64,000 nt of DNA. Source: Zygosaccharomyces rouxii. Lineage: Eukaryota > Ascomycota > Saccharomycetes > Saccharomycetales > Saccharomycetaceae. Of this stretch, positions 28,770-39,040 are shown piece by piece. The DNA lies in contig NC_012992.1 of the NCBI RefSeq assembly GCF_000026365.1, forward strand, positions 1,054,001 to 1,118,000, given 5' to 3'. Numbering within the stretch: position 1 is the first letter of the stretch; each line of letters opens with the position of its first letter. The notes under the pieces are model-generated. The model saw nothing but the letters and a program-made list of their open reading frames with translations. It was not told where the DNA came from and did not search any database. Position numbers and translations under genes: made by a program.

Positions 28770-30359
28770 ATGGGTAAACTACTAGCCGATCAGATTTCAG
28801 ATTTGGCTAATAAGCCTGCTGTTGAAGATTACGATGTGGAGGACGTCTTTGAACACAATGACGATGATTCGAATGACGAATCTGCTAGCGATGACGAACA
28901 GCTGGAGAAGGCCCACTATGCCCCTGTTGAGAAGTCAAAATTGAGAAAAGATGGAATTGAACTAGGTGAAAAATACCAGGGTGCTAAAGGTTCCAGAGAG
29001 AGTGCATTTGGTCAAGATGAAGATGAAGATGAAGACGAAGATGAAGGTGGTAGTGACGAAGATGAAGGTGGTAGTGACGAAGATGAAAATGAAATGAGTG
29101 ATATACACGGAAGTGAAAGTGATGCAATGTCGTTTAAAACAGATTCAGAGGATGGAGAAGATCAAGAATCTCAAGAGGAAGATTCTCCAGAGGAGGAATC
29201 TCAGGAAGGTGAAGAGTCGCAAGACGAGGGCGAAGACGAACAACGTAAACGTTTAGCAGCCTTAGTACAGGCCGAAAGGAGGAAAGCTGTTAATAACCTT
29301 TCAGAAAGTACCAAACGTGATGCATCCAAGGGGTTAGCCATCTTGGAACAATCCAAGCTGTTCGACAATATTATAGAAGTTAGAATGAAATTGCACAAAG
29401 CGGTAACAGATGTTAACAGATTGCCAATAACTCAAGATTCATGGGAGAAAAGTGGTTCATCTAGTACTGAGAAGTTGTTGAAGCATACCGCTAAAATGTT
29501 AAACAAAGTTATGGGGGAAATTGTGGATTTTAGAAAAGATTTCCAAAGCAAAGATCAAATTTCAGATGATTTATCAACAGAGACCCCAAATAAACGCAAG
29601 AGGAATTTTGAAGACTTGACCAAAGAAACTGAAGAATTGGATAATCAATTACGACCCTACAGATCAACCGTTTTGCACAAATGGTCCAGTAAAATTTCTG
29701 CAGCTTCAGGTGGATCTGCATTGAACAGCTCTAAATTCAAAGCTATTAATCAACCTGCGAACGTACAAGTGGAAAACCAATTAGCAGATCTGCCGAGATT
29801 GGTCAAACGTACTCGTTTGAGTAGAAAGGGTGTACAACCAATTCGTTTTGAACAAGATCGTAGTGAAGGTAAGTTGAGTGATGGCTTGAATACTGAACAA
29901 TTAGCAGAAGGTGAAGAAGATGCGGAGGAACCGGATATCCCCAAGAATTACGACCCAAGAAGGAAAACTGCCATTGACATACAGGAAAATGCATACATCT
30001 TTGATGATGAAGATTTCTACAGAATTCTATTGAATGATCTGGTGGATAAAAAGATTAACAATGCTAGAGTTCAAGGTACTGGTGCCCAGATCGCCATAAC
30101 AACTCGTTCCAACAAACTCAAGAAGGATGTGGATACGAAGGCTTCGAAAGGTCGTAAACTCAACTACGCAGTTCAAGATCCTATTGCTCATTACGAAGCT
30201 CCAAAGAAATTTATAAATCAATGGTCTGATGAGCAAATTGACGAATTTTTTGCAGGTCTACTGGGTCAAAAGGTTAACTTTGATGAGAACGCAGATGCTC
30301 AAGCTCAACCAGAAGAAGATGAAGCCATTAAGAACGACGATATTCAAATCTTCGGTTGA
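28770..30359 (+). CDS. BFR2: Ribosome biogenesis factor Bfr2 (AATF/Che-1 homologue)
   Basis: Bfr2 is an essential component of the small-subunit processome (with Enp2 and Lcp5). The 529-residue product (534 in S. cerevisiae) starts MGKLLADQISDLANKPAVEDYD, the family start. It has a long acidic region (residues about 25-150) and a central helical AATF domain (about 160-350). The C-terminal TRAUB domain includes DDEDFYRILLNDLVDKK (about 412-428), followed by KASKGRKLNYAVQDPIAHY. In the acidic region two perfect 21-bp copies (29040-29060, 29061-29081) encode GGSDEDE-type units, a recent slippage duplication. The promoter has a (GATGA)5 PAC array. Confidence 0.96.
   Translation: MGKLLADQISDLANKPAVEDYDVEDVFEHNDDDSNDESASDDEQLEKAHYAPVEKSKLRKDGIELGEKYQGAKGSRESAFGQDEDEDEDEDEGGSDEDEGGSDEDENEMSDIHGSESDAMSFKTDSEDGEDQESQEEDSPEEESQEGEESQDEGEDEQRKRLAALVQAERRKAVNNLSESTKRDASKGLAILEQSKLFDNIIEVRMKLHKAVTDVNRLPITQDSWEKSGSSSTEKLLKHTAKMLNKVMGEIVDFRKDFQSKDQISDDLSTETPNKRKRNFEDLTKETEELDNQLRPYRSTVLHKWSSKISAASGGSALNSSKFKAINQPANVQVENQLADLPRLVKRTRLSRKGVQPIRFEQDRSEGKLSDGLNTEQLAEGEEDAEEPDIPKNYDPRRKTAIDIQENAYIFDDEDFYRILLNDLVDKKINNARVQGTGAQIAITTRSNKLKKDVDTKASKGRKLNYAVQDPIAHYEAPKKFINQWSDEQIDEFFAGLLGQKVNFDENADAQAQPEEDEAIKNDDIQIFG
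29040..29081 (+). repeat. Two tandem 21-bp repeats in the BFR2 acidic region
   Basis: Two identical in-frame 21-bp units, followed by the first six bases of a third, encode repeated DEGGSDE segments. The repeat lies in a low-complexity acidic tract, and copy number is likely to vary between strains. Confidence 0.85.
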
Positions 30360-30513
30360 AATATCATTATGCACTTATATATATAACTGTTTAGGCGTTT
30401 TTTCCATTGCCTTCTTTGTACTAATAGCTGGAATTTATATAGTAAAAGAGACGCTTTCACTAAAATGATCATCAACTCGATGCATATACAAAACTAACCA
30501 GATAGAGCCAGGG

Positions 30514-31524
30514 ATGAACTTCTTTTTAAAACCTCAGGATAATTTGAGCTCAGTGGTGACTATAAATCCTAAACCAGAGTTTGTCATCAAATCTAAATTA
30601 GTGTCAACCAAGAACAGACCTAAAGATTTGCCTGAACTACAAATTGGCACTAAAGTATTCATTAACTTGTGTCATGATGAACAGGTACCACAACCAGATA
30701 TAAATTTTGATCCAGCTATCGTCTATCCACTAATAATCAATGATCAATGGGAAATTCCTATCATTACGTCTTCTATGAGACAGGATACGGATAAGAAAGG
30801 TGCATTGTGTTATGTCTGGGACTGTTGCATTAATACCAAGTGTGCTCAGTGGATTCGTAAGGAATATCAATTGAGAGAGATTGTTGTAGAATGGTGCTTG
30901 GAATCGTGCGATTTGGCTGAATTACTCGAGATCTCAAGAGATGATATCAGTTTCCCCAAGATGAAGAGCAAGGGACCAATACTACCATTAGAAATGCTCT
31001 CAGAAGAATTAAATAACGACTACAAAAAGGAAATGGCTAAGATGGTGGAAGAAGGACGTGATGAACCTGACAATTTGATTAAGATGAGAAGAAGTCTAAT
31101 GGACGATGAAGAGAAGGCAGCCTTAGAAGAAAAAGAACTGCCGCCTCTGTTCCCTATAAATAACCACCCACCTGCATCGAATGCAGGTAAACCTCTAATT
31201 GAAGAAATCGATGAGTTGTCGATTAATGAGAAGGGATCCAAACCGCTAAGGGAAGTAAATTATAAAGTCGTTATGGGCAAAGCGGATAGTCCTCATACAC
31301 TTCGAATTGAAGTAGTCTCAGAATTGGAATCTGGCACTGACTACGATGTTACATACGATGCTAAGAACAATGAACTAGTAGTGAAAAACAATAATTTGGA
31401 AAAATTCAAGGAGAAAACTCTAAATATCCCTTTACCCAACATTTTTGATTCACCAGGCACAGTCGAATCACGCATGCAATGCTTCTTCATTAAAACCGAG
31501 AAAAAACTGTCTATTAAGATCTAA
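30514..31524 (+). CDS. PIH1: R2TP complex subunit Pih1 (Nop17)
   Basis: Pih1 joins Tah1, Rvb1 and Rvb2 in the R2TP Hsp90 cochaperone complex, needed for box C/D snoRNP assembly and PIKK stability. The 336-residue product (344 in S. cerevisiae) has the N-terminal PIH domain (about residues 15-170, with KPEFVIKSKLV, KVFINLCHDEQVPQP and VWDCCIN). An acidic linker follows (about 200-240), then a C-terminal CS-like beta domain (about 250-336) that binds Tah1. Its stop and that of convergent PRO1 are separated by only three bases. In S. cerevisiae it lies on chromosome VIII (YHR034C) while PRO1 follows BFR2 on chromosome IV; here they are merged. Confidence 0.95.
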   Translation: MNFFLKPQDNLSSVVTINPKPEFVIKSKLVSTKNRPKDLPELQIGTKVFINLCHDEQVPQPDINFDPAIVYPLIINDQWEIPIITSSMRQDTDKKGALCYVWDCCINTKCAQWIRKEYQLREIVVEWCLESCDLAELLEISRDDISFPKMKSKGPILPLEMLSEELNNDYKKEMAKMVEEGRDEPDNLIKMRRSLMDDEEKAALEEKELPPLFPINNHPPASNAGKPLIEEIDELSINEKGSKPLREVNYKVVMGKADSPHTLRIEVVSELESGTDYDVTYDAKNNELVVKNNNLEKFKEKTLNIPLPNIFDSPGTVESRMQCFFIKTEKKLSIKI

Positions 31525-31527
31525 GAT

Positions 31528-32778
31528 CTAATGTGGTGGGAATGCCAAATTATGTCTATGGGCCACATATTCACTATCTGAGTATCCAAGAACTTCCTCT
31601 ATGCGGTCACTCTTCATACCTCTAATCTTAGCGATTTCAGTAGCTTTGTAGTTACACCTGGCCCTACCAACAGTCGTTGTTGGTAAGTCCTTATTCCATT
31701 CACCATTGGTTAACCTGTGGCCTAACTTCAGGTCTACACATTCCAGCTGTTGGAAATTCCCCTCCACATCTACCACACCAGCGGGTAATAGTCCTGCTTT
31801 CTCTTTACGTGTCAATGCTGCATATGCACCGTCATCAATTATAACAGAGCCTTTAGTCACTAACCCATGTAACATCCAGAATTCCCTGTTTTTCAAATGT
31901 TGTCTATCAGCACTGGCAATGAATTTTGTGTGCAGAGGAACACTTAATTGATTCAGAGTTTCCAATTCTTTGATTTGTAAATCCATCAAGTCACCTTCAT
32001 ATGTTTTACCCTCCGTAGTTTGGATGTATTGTACGATTTTAAAAATACTTGATGGTGATTCACTGTTCATTATAATTGTGTGCACACCAGCATTAGTGGC
32101 CAATTCAGCCGCCACTAATTTGGTCTGCATTCCACCAGTTCCCACATCAGAACCTGTCCCACTAGCAGTACTAACACCAGGTAATCCTTGATCCATATTG
32201 GGGACCACCAAGATTGGTTTAGCATCTGGATTAGTCCTAGGATTATCAGTAAATAGACAATCCACATCCGTAAGCAAGAATAAGTAGTCTGCACCGGTAA
32301 GGGCAGCCGTAATTGCCGATAAACTGTCGTTATCACCAAAATGAATTTCAGACACCGCTAATGTATCATTTTCGTTAACCACGGGGATAACACCCATATT
32401 AAGAAGTTCTTGTAAAGTGTTCTTAGCATTCTTATATTGAGACCACTCAGCTATATCATTTCTGGTCAAGAGAACTTGAGCAATTCTTTGATCAAAATAG
32501 GAGAACAGCTTATCCCAACGACCAATAAGTCTACCTTGTCCTACAGCGGCAACCGCTTGAATTTCAGGCAACCTTTTGGGTCTTTTATCGAGGCCTAAAG
32601 TCTTGAGACCTACGGCAATACCACCACTGGATACAATAATGACACGATGACCAATCCTCCTTAGAGCTACCACAGTCTCGACTATTAATGACATCAAGGA
32701 AAGCTTGGGCTCCTTAGTGGTTGCATCCACAAGGGATGATGAACCCAACTTAATAACAATAGTATATGGTTTACTCAT
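31528..32778 (-). CDS. PRO1: Glutamate 5-kinase (gamma-glutamyl kinase)
   Basis: This enzyme catalyses the first step of proline synthesis, ATP-dependent phosphorylation of glutamate, in the cytosol. The 416-residue product (428 in S. cerevisiae) has an amino-acid-kinase domain (about residues 1-270: [51 protein letters not shown]). A C-terminal PUA domain follows (about 295-385: [26 protein letters not shown]). All substrate and ATP loops are present. Feedback inhibition by proline is known for the family. The start is an ATG. It converges on PIH1 and is divergent from CFT1. Confidence 0.97.
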   Translation of the reverse strand: MSKPYTIVIKLGSSSLVDATTKEPKLSLMSLIVETVVALRRIGHRVIIVSSGGIAVGLKTLGLDKRPKRLPEIQAVAAVGQGRLIGRWDKLFSYFDQRIAQVLLTRNDIAEWSQYKNAKNTLQELLNMGVIPVVNENDTLAVSEIHFGDNDSLSAITAALTGADYLFLLTDVDCLFTDNPRTNPDAKPILVVPNMDQGLPGVSTASGTGSDVGTGGMQTKLVAAELATNAGVHTIIMNSESPSSIFKIVQYIQTTEGKTYEGDLMDLQIKELETLNQLSVPLHTKFIASADRQHLKNREFWMLHGLVTKGSVIIDDGAYAALTRKEKAGLLPAGVVDVEGNFQQLECVDLKLGHRLTNGEWNKDLPTTTVGRARCNYKATEIAKIRGMKSDRIEEVLGYSDSEYVAHRHNLAFPPH

Positions 32779-33102
32779 AATATCAAAGGTGAAGATCGCA
32801 GCAGGAAAAGGCCCTCTATGGCTATCAATGCTCGAAAGACTAGTTCTGTTGCAGTATCAGTATTAGTACTTTTTTCAACATGACATGTTGACGTAAATGA
32901 AAAAAAAGTTCTTGACATGAACAAGGTAAAAGGATAAGTAACTTTGGGACAACATTGAGCCAGATTAAGGTGGTTTTTAGCACCGTTAAAGGATTCTGGG
33001 CTGCTGATTTGAATCATTAATTAGACAATTTTCTTTCCGCCAGCGAATTTCGAGGATATTTCACCTTTTATAATCAAAAATATTGGTGCCCAAGTTTAAG
33101 AA
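32779..33102. other. PRO1-CFT1 divergent promoter region
   Basis: This 324-base region holds A/T-rich tracts (for example an A7 run near 32900) and no recognisable RNA gene. Short ORFs here are not supported. Confidence 0.5.
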
Positions 33103-36100
33103 ATGAACATCTATGATGATATTCTCGATGCTACCGTGGTGTCACTCTCAGCAACAGGTCATTTCACCACAGGAAAATATGAGGAATTGTTAGCGGTCAG
33201 AACCGATATACTGTCAGTGTACAGGGTGAGTTTAAAAGGCCGACTTATATTGACACATGAGTTTAAATTCGAAGGAAGAATCACTGATCTCGCTGTGGTA
33301 CCTCAGAAGGATTCTCCACTTGACTGTCTGCTTTTATGCACCTCAATTGCCAAGATTTCTGTGGTAAGATACGATGAAGCTTCCAATTCGATAGAGACGT
33401 TAAGTTTACACTATTACGAGGACAGTTTTAAAGACCGTTCCATCTTAGAACTGGCTAAAGAATCCACTATGAGGGTTGATCCTGGTAAAAGATGTGCTCT
33501 CTTATTTAACAACGACGTGATTGCACTATTGCCTCTGCAGACCACTTCCTTAAATGATGGTGAAGAAGAGGATGAAGATATGGACGATGAGAGACCGGAT
33601 AAGAGACAAAAGAATAATAAAGGTAGGATTACTGCTCCAAGCGCTATTTTCAATGCTAAGGAATTACATCAAGATATGAACAACGTTATAGACGTAACAT
33701 TTCTACGAAATTTTACCAGACCTACCTTGGCAGTAATATTTGAAAATAAACCAGTATGGGCAGGAACTTCACAAGTACTACCTTTGCCGGTAACATATAT
33801 GGCTTTTACCCTGGAGGTGACGTCTAATGAACAATCCACTGACATAAAGAGTACGGTAATTGCAACCGTCAAGGAACTAAGCTGGGATTTCCATACCATG
33901 ATACCGATTGCCAATGGATGTATCATTGTGGGGTCTAATGAAATGGCATACATCGACAATACGGGGTCGCTTCAATCTATCATATTTTTAAATTCTTATG
34001 CTAACAAAAATATGAAGAAGGCAAGAATTGTAGACAGATCGAAATCTAAAATTTTACTGCATAAGCCAACAACATACAACTGGTCTGTTTCAGATCAGAA
34101 ATCAGAAACTGGAGAAACTCTTCTGATAATGGACCATCAGGCTGCATTTTATTACATTCAACTTGAATATGAAGGTAGGTTACTCACTAAATTCGATATT
34201 ATCAATTTACCTATTGTAAATGATACTTTGAAAAACAATTCTAATGCGACTTGTATATCACGTCTGAATTCAACATTGTCTGGCAACTACGTAGACCTTT
34301 TTGTTGGTTTTCGTTCTGGAGATGCTTCGGTATTGAGGCTGAATAACTTGAAAGCCGCCATTGAGAGTCGCGATGAGCACAAAGAGATTACTTCACCACC
34401 AGAGAATGATATTGAAAAATTTGAAGATGAGGATGATCTATATTCAGAAGAAGCATCTGATGCTGATAAAGAAAAAGAAAACAAGGAAGTAGTTGTCGAA
34501 ACCGTTTTGCCTTTTGATATCGAAGTGCTTTCATCATTGAGGAATATTGCCCCTATCACATCTTTGACACCAGGTAAAATATGCTCAGTGGATAAATTCG
34601 TCGAAGGTCTTTCCAATCCCAATAGAAATGAGGTATCGTTGGTAGCCACTTCAGGAAACGGAACAGGTTCTCACTTGACAGAGATTCAAATGAGTGTCAG
34701 ACCCGAAGTGCAACTGGCCCTAAAATTTATTAGCATCACCCAGATGTGGAATCTAAAAATCAAGAACAAAGATAAATACTTGATTACCACTGATTCGAAT
34801 AAGAATAAAAGTGATATTTACCTCATAGACAAAAACTTTGCACTTTACAAAGAAGGTAGATTTAGGAGAGATGCTACCACCGTTAGCATATCCATGTTTG
34901 GTAGCGATAAAAGAATTGTTCAAGTGACCACTAATCACCTATATCTTTACGATACAAATTTCAAGAGGTTAACTACTATGAAGTTTGAATTCGAAGTGGT
35001 CCATGTCTCAGTCATGGATCCCTATATTTTAATTACAGTTTCCCGTGGTGATATTAAGGTTTATGAATTGGACGCCAAGCATAAGAAGAAGTTATTTAGA
35101 GTCGAGCTTCCGGATGTCTTACGTGAAATGGTCATCACATCTGGTGTAATATTGAGAAGCAATATGTGCAATGAGTTTTTAACGGGACTTGAAAACTCGT
35201 CAGAAGAACAATTACTATTCACTTTTGTCTCTGCAGACAATCAAATCATTTTCTTTCCTCGAGAGCACAACGATCGTATATTCCAACTGAATGGTGTGGA
35301 CCAACTAAATGAAATGCTTTATATCAGTACTTATTCACTTCCTGATGAGGTGGTTCCAGATCCTTCGATAAAGCAAGTTATGATCAACAAATTGGGTAAT
35401 AATAATAAGGAGGAATATTTGACTATCCTGACATTTGGTGGTGAAGTATATCAATATAAGAAATCTTCTCGTCGACATAGCAGATTCTACCGTAATATCT
35501 CGGGAGGTGATTTAGCGATCACTGGTGCCCCCGACAATGCCTATGCAAAAGGTGTCAGTTCAATTGAAAGAATCATGCACTATATCCCTGAATATAATGG
35601 ATGCTCAGTCATCTTGATCACAGGTAGCGTTCCTTACATTATAGTGAAGGAGGATGATTCTGTGCCGCGTATATTCAAGTTTGCTAACATTCCATTAGTT
35701 TCATTAACACGTTGGGGCAGACATTCTGTTATGTGCGTGGATGATATCAAGAATGCCAGAGTTTACACGCTAGATCGCAACAACGTCTACTACGGTAATA
35801 AATTACCCTTGAAGAAGCTTGAAATCAGTGATGTGATGGAGGATTACATGACTCTGACTAGGGTCACTTTCCATGAAAGGTCCCAAATGTTCATTGTATG
35901 CTATGCCAAGGAGATAGAATATAGTGCATTGGGTGAGGATGGTGAAAAATTGGTTGGATACCAAGAGAATACACCCCATGCCAAGAGCTTCAAAAGTGGA
36001 ATCTTACTCATCAACCCCAAGACCTGGAATGTAATCGATAAACGAGAGTTTGACGACAATTCACTAATTAACGACGCAAGAACCATGCTAATACAGTTGG

Positions 36101-37098
36101 ACTCCAGGACAAGAAGAAGGAAAGAGTACGTAATTGTAGGTGTGGCACATGTGGAAACAGAGGATTTACCGCCCTCAGGGTCCCTCTCAGTGTTTGATAT
36201 AACAGAAGTGGTTCCGGAGCCTGGCAAACCAGATACAAATTTCAAATTGGGAGAAGTGTTCAAAGAAAATATCCGTGGTACTGTGAGTTCTGTATGTGAC
36301 ATAAGTGGGCGATTCTTAATCAACCAATCTCAAAAAGTCATTGTGAGAGACGTCCAGGAAGATAACTCTGTTGTTCCGGTGGCATTTTTGGATGTCCCAG
36401 TCTTTGTCACTGACGTTAAGAGCTTTGGTAATTTCCTCATCATTGGAGATTCCATGCAAGGTTTCCAATTCATCGGATTCGATGCAGAACCATACAGAAT
36501 GATCCCACTGGGTAGAAGTGTCTCCAAACTGGAAACAGTAGCATTGGAATTTTTAGTGAATGGTGGTGACATATTCTTTGCTGTCACCGACACTAGCAAC
36601 ATCTTACACATTTTCAAATATGCACCAGATGAGCCTAACTCTTTGTCGGGCCAAAGACTTGTACATTGCACCAGTTTCAACTTACACTCTACAAACACTT
36701 GCATGGTACTGCTACCTAAAAACGAAGAGTTTTCTGTCGGTGAGAAATCTCTCAGTCCCGTTCAGGTGGTTGGGGGCCAGACTGATGGATCTCTTTTCAA
36801 ATTAGTCCCTCTCAGAGAAGATACCTACCGTAGACTCTACGTTCTCCAACAACAACTCACTGAGAAAGAGGTCCAGCTTGGAGGACTGAATCCACGTATG
36901 GAAAGACTGTCTAATGAATATTACCACCTAACGCATGCAGTAAGACCTATGCTGGAATTTAATGTTATTAGAAGGTTTAACACACTCTCGGTTGAGAAGA
37001 GGAAACAGACAGCACAAAAAGCAGGTAGAAGGGCTCATTTTGACATCTGGCGTGATCTAGTCAATATAGAATTTTCTTTGAGATCTTTATGTGGATAG
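33103..37098 (+). CDS. CFT1: Cleavage and polyadenylation factor subunit Cft1 (CPSF160)
   Basis: Cft1 (Yhh1) is the large beta-propeller scaffold of the CPF polymerase module, which recognises and processes pre-mRNA 3' ends. The 1331-residue product (1357 in S. cerevisiae) starts MNIYDDILDATVVSLSATGH. It shows the repeated beta-propeller strands of the CPSF160/DDB1/SF3b130 family throughout. The conserved C-terminal CPSF-A region (about 960-1310) includes GRFLINQSQKVIVRD and RTFN-like VIRRFNTLSVEKRKQTAQKAGRR. Acidic insertions lie near residues 150-170 and 430-470. The frame is uninterrupted. It lies between PRO1 and GPI11, as in S. cerevisiae (YDR300C-YDR302W). Confidence 0.97.
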   Translation: MNIYDDILDATVVSLSATGHFTTGKYEELLAVRTDILSVYRVSLKGRLILTHEFKFEGRITDLAVVPQKDSPLDCLLLCTSIAKISVVRYDEASNSIETLSLHYYEDSFKDRSILELAKESTMRVDPGKRCALLFNNDVIALLPLQTTSLNDGEEEDEDMDDERPDKRQKNNKGRITAPSAIFNAKELHQDMNNVIDVTFLRNFTRPTLAVIFENKPVWAGTSQVLPLPVTYMAFTLEVTSNEQSTDIKSTVIATVKELSWDFHTMIPIANGCIIVGSNEMAYIDNTGSLQSIIFLNSYANKNMKKARIVDRSKSKILLHKPTTYNWSVSDQKSETGETLLIMDHQAAFYYIQLEYEGRLLTKFDIINLPIVNDTLKNNSNATCISRLNSTLSGNYVDLFVGFRSGDASVLRLNNLKAAIESRDEHKEITSPPENDIEKFEDEDDLYSEEASDADKEKENKEVVVETVLPFDIEVLSSLRNIAPITSLTPGKICSVDKFVEGLSNPNRNEVSLVATSGNGTGSHLTEIQMSVRPEVQLALKFISITQMWNLKIKNKDKYLITTDSNKNKSDIYLIDKNFALYKEGRFRRDATTVSISMFGSDKRIVQVTTNHLYLYDTNFKRLTTMKFEFEVVHVSVMDPYILITVSRGDIKVYELDAKHKKKLFRVELPDVLREMVITSGVILRSNMCNEFLTGLENSSEEQLLFTFVSADNQIIFFPREHNDRIFQLNGVDQLNEMLYISTYSLPDEVVPDPSIKQVMINKLGNNNKEEYLTILTFGGEVYQYKKSSRRHSRFYRNISGGDLAITGAPDNAYAKGVSSIERIMHYIPEYNGCSVILITGSVPYIIVKEDDSVPRIFKFANIPLVSLTRWGRHSVMCVDDIKNARVYTLDRNNVYYGNKLPLKKLEISDVMEDYMTLTRVTFHERSQMFIVCYAKEIEYSALGEDGEKLVGYQENTPHAKSFKSGILLINPKTWNVIDKREFDDNSLINDARTMLIQLDSRTRRRKEYVIVGVAHVETEDLPPSGSLSVFDITEVVPEPGKPDTNFKLGEVFKENIRGTVSSVCDISGRFLINQSQKVIVRDVQEDNSVVPVAFLDVPVFVTDVKSFGNFLIIGDSMQGFQFIGFDAEPYRMIPLGRSVSKLETVALEFLVNGGDIFFAVTDTSNILHIFKYAPDEPNSLSGQRLVHCTSFNLHSTNTCMVLLPKNEEFSVGEKSLSPVQVVGGQTDGSLFKLVPLREDTYRRLYVLQQQLTEKEVQLGGLNPRMERLSNEYYHLTHAVRPMLEFNVIRRFNTLSVEKRKQTAQKAGRRAHFDIWRDLVNIEFSLRSLCG

Positions 37099-37309
37099 AA
37101 TAACATCTATGTAAATATTTAGTAATTTTTATTAAAATTGTATTTTCTGTCTAGCGACACACTGACACTTTGGCTGATATTTTTTTTTTCCACCTCGAGC
37201 GAGGATCTGTAAGAACACGATATAATAAGGCCAAGAAATCACTGCAATTAAAGGATACTGGTTGCCTGCATTCAGTCTTAATGTCAACCACTGGCGGTAT
37301 TACTTTAGC

Positions 37310-37957
37310 ATGTCTCTAAAGAATAAGAGAAGCTCTGTAAAGAAAAGTGTCTCCTTTTCAGATGATAATACACTGACTAGAAACAATTTAAAGAAACATG
37401 TTGATCACGACAATCCTCCAGTGTACGTTAGACGAACAACGTTAACGGTCCCTTGGCACATTTTCGCACTGCTTTACTACTACATCTACATTTCGAATTC
37501 TTATGACACAGTCGCATTGTTATATCTACTGATACCTCTGCAAATAACCTATTTGGTATTCCAGTTCAATAAATCCACGGTTTATGGTAAGAAGCTCTTG
37601 AAGATTAAACTTCCATTAGTTTTAATATCACTATGTGCTACACTACTATTGACAATACCAACTACAGTGATTATCATTTTATTTGGAGCTCCGTTAATTG
37701 AAAAATTGTTTGAAACTTGGTTGTTATCATTACACCTATGTTTCCTGGCGTATCCAGCCGTATACCAAGTGTTTAATGGAGACTTTAAAGTGGGATTATG
37801 GAAAAGATATTTTGTTATGATTGTCGTGGGAGCGTGGACAAGTTGTATTGTTATTCCGCTGGATTGGGATCGTTATTGGCAAACTTGGCCGATCCCGGTG
37901 GTTGTTGGCGGATATTTGGGGGCACTTGTTGGCTATAGCATTGGTGCATTCATCTAA
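37310..37957 (+). CDS. GPI11: ER GPI-anchor synthesis protein Gpi11 (PIG-F)
   Basis: Gpi11 works with Gpi7/Gpi13 in adding ethanolamine phosphate to the GPI anchor precursor in the ER membrane. The 215-residue product (219 in S. cerevisiae) has a basic N-terminal tail and about six hydrophobic segments, ending WQTWPIPVVVGGYLGALVGYS, the conserved PIG-F C-terminal motif. The frame is open for 16 codons upstream from a TTG; the ATG at 37310 (MSLKNKRSSVKKSVSF) is chosen. It converges on the AIM24-family gene with 47 bases between stops. Confidence 0.95.
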   Translation: MSLKNKRSSVKKSVSFSDDNTLTRNNLKKHVDHDNPPVYVRRTTLTVPWHIFALLYYYIYISNSYDTVALLYLLIPLQITYLVFQFNKSTVYGKKLLKIKLPLVLISLCATLLLTIPTTVIIILFGAPLIEKLFETWLLSLHLCFLAYPAVYQVFNGDFKVGLWKRYFVMIVVGAWTSCIVIPLDWDRYWQTWPIPVVVGGYLGALVGYSIGAFI

Positions 37958-38004
37958 TTCAATTAAGTATTTAAAGTAATAATAACAAGAATAAAAAAGA
38001 AATA

Positions 38005-38823
38005 TCATTGGGAAGCTTTGAAGAGATCAGATTTAGTGAATGGTTTGGATCCTGGCACAAAATTTGTCTGCAAGAAAACTGAACCAGGACCTTGAAGTTC
38101 ACAGTAAATTTTATGGCTGTTGAACAGTCTGGACCATTGTACTTTAGCATTGTCATAAAACTTTGATGCATTTTTGACAAACCATTCATGAACACTTTGT
38201 GGGATGTTAAACGATGAACTTAATTTAGTCAACTGACATTTAACTTTGGAATCGTATGCTAATATGGATTCTCTTGCGACCAAATTTTTTTCACCAGGTT
38301 TTAAAATCATTTGATAAATAGGGCCTTGACCTGCTAGCGCTACAATTCCTAAACCTTTTAGCTCTCCATTGTCGTCAATATGTAGATCACCACTAAAGCA
38401 CAATGATTCCTCGTAAAAATTAGGAATATAGATACCATGTTTGTAATTATCCAATTTTAAAACCACTATATTGGATAATGGTGTATGTGAAGCCATCAAA
38501 ACATTTGCAGGGTGCTCACCAGTGGTAACTATTGAAAGGCCCTTCGAAGAATCGATATCCTGGGCTAAGAATGGTTTACCATGATCACGAATATCTGAAG
38601 TAATGGCACTTATCTTATCCAAACGTCCATATACTGTACAAGAACTTGGAATCTTGATTAAAATCGAATCCTGTAATGGTGTGAATTCAGGCAATTCAAC
38701 AAATGGACCACTTCCTGTGCCTTTCTTCCTTGTTGAAAAATCAGATATGCTTACACCACCACAACTGTAACATCTATAAGTCGGTAGCCTCCTTATCGAC
38801 CTCCCAAAGACACGAGGAATCAT
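38005..38823 (-). CDS. AIM24-family mitochondrial protein (short form)
   Basis: This 272-residue protein has an Arg/Tyr-rich presequence-like N-terminus (MIPRVFGRSIRRLPTYRCYS) and an AIM24-type fold. The tell-tale segments are GIVALAGQGPIYQMILKPGEKNLVARESILAYD (about residues 157-189, given here only as a locator) and LQGPGSVFLQTN near the C-terminus. AIM24 affects inner-membrane architecture (MICOS) in S. cerevisiae, but the yeast protein (YJR080C) is about 394 residues and lies elsewhere. This may be an extra or diverged family member; orthology is not shown. The position between GPI11 and RSC3 is occupied by no such gene in S. cerevisiae. The start is an ATG. Confidence 0.72.
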   Translation of the reverse strand: MIPRVFGRSIRRLPTYRCYSCGGVSISDFSTRKKGTGSGPFVELPEFTPLQDSILIKIPSSCTVYGRLDKISAITSDIRDHGKPFLAQDIDSSKGLSIVTTGEHPANVLMASHTPLSNIVVLKLDNYKHGIYIPNFYEESLCFSGDLHIDDNGELKGLGIVALAGQGPIYQMILKPGEKNLVARESILAYDSKVKCQLTKLSSSFNIPQSVHEWFVKNASKFYDNAKVQWSRLFNSHKIYCELQGPGSVFLQTNFVPGSKPFTKSDLFKASQ

Positions 38824-39040
38824 TATCTCTGGGGAGTTTTGCTCGGTTCAGAGATCGAATTGTTTCCACAGGGTGAACTTTTGAAATGGACCGATTAATG
38901 CATCTAAGTTATAGTATATAGAAGATATAAAATGAAGAGAAAAAAATAAAGTAGTCGTTGTATATATAATTATTACAATTACGGTTCTAGACTTTGAAAT
39001 GTTCATTTAATTTTGCTGATAAAACCTATCTGGTTTAGAA

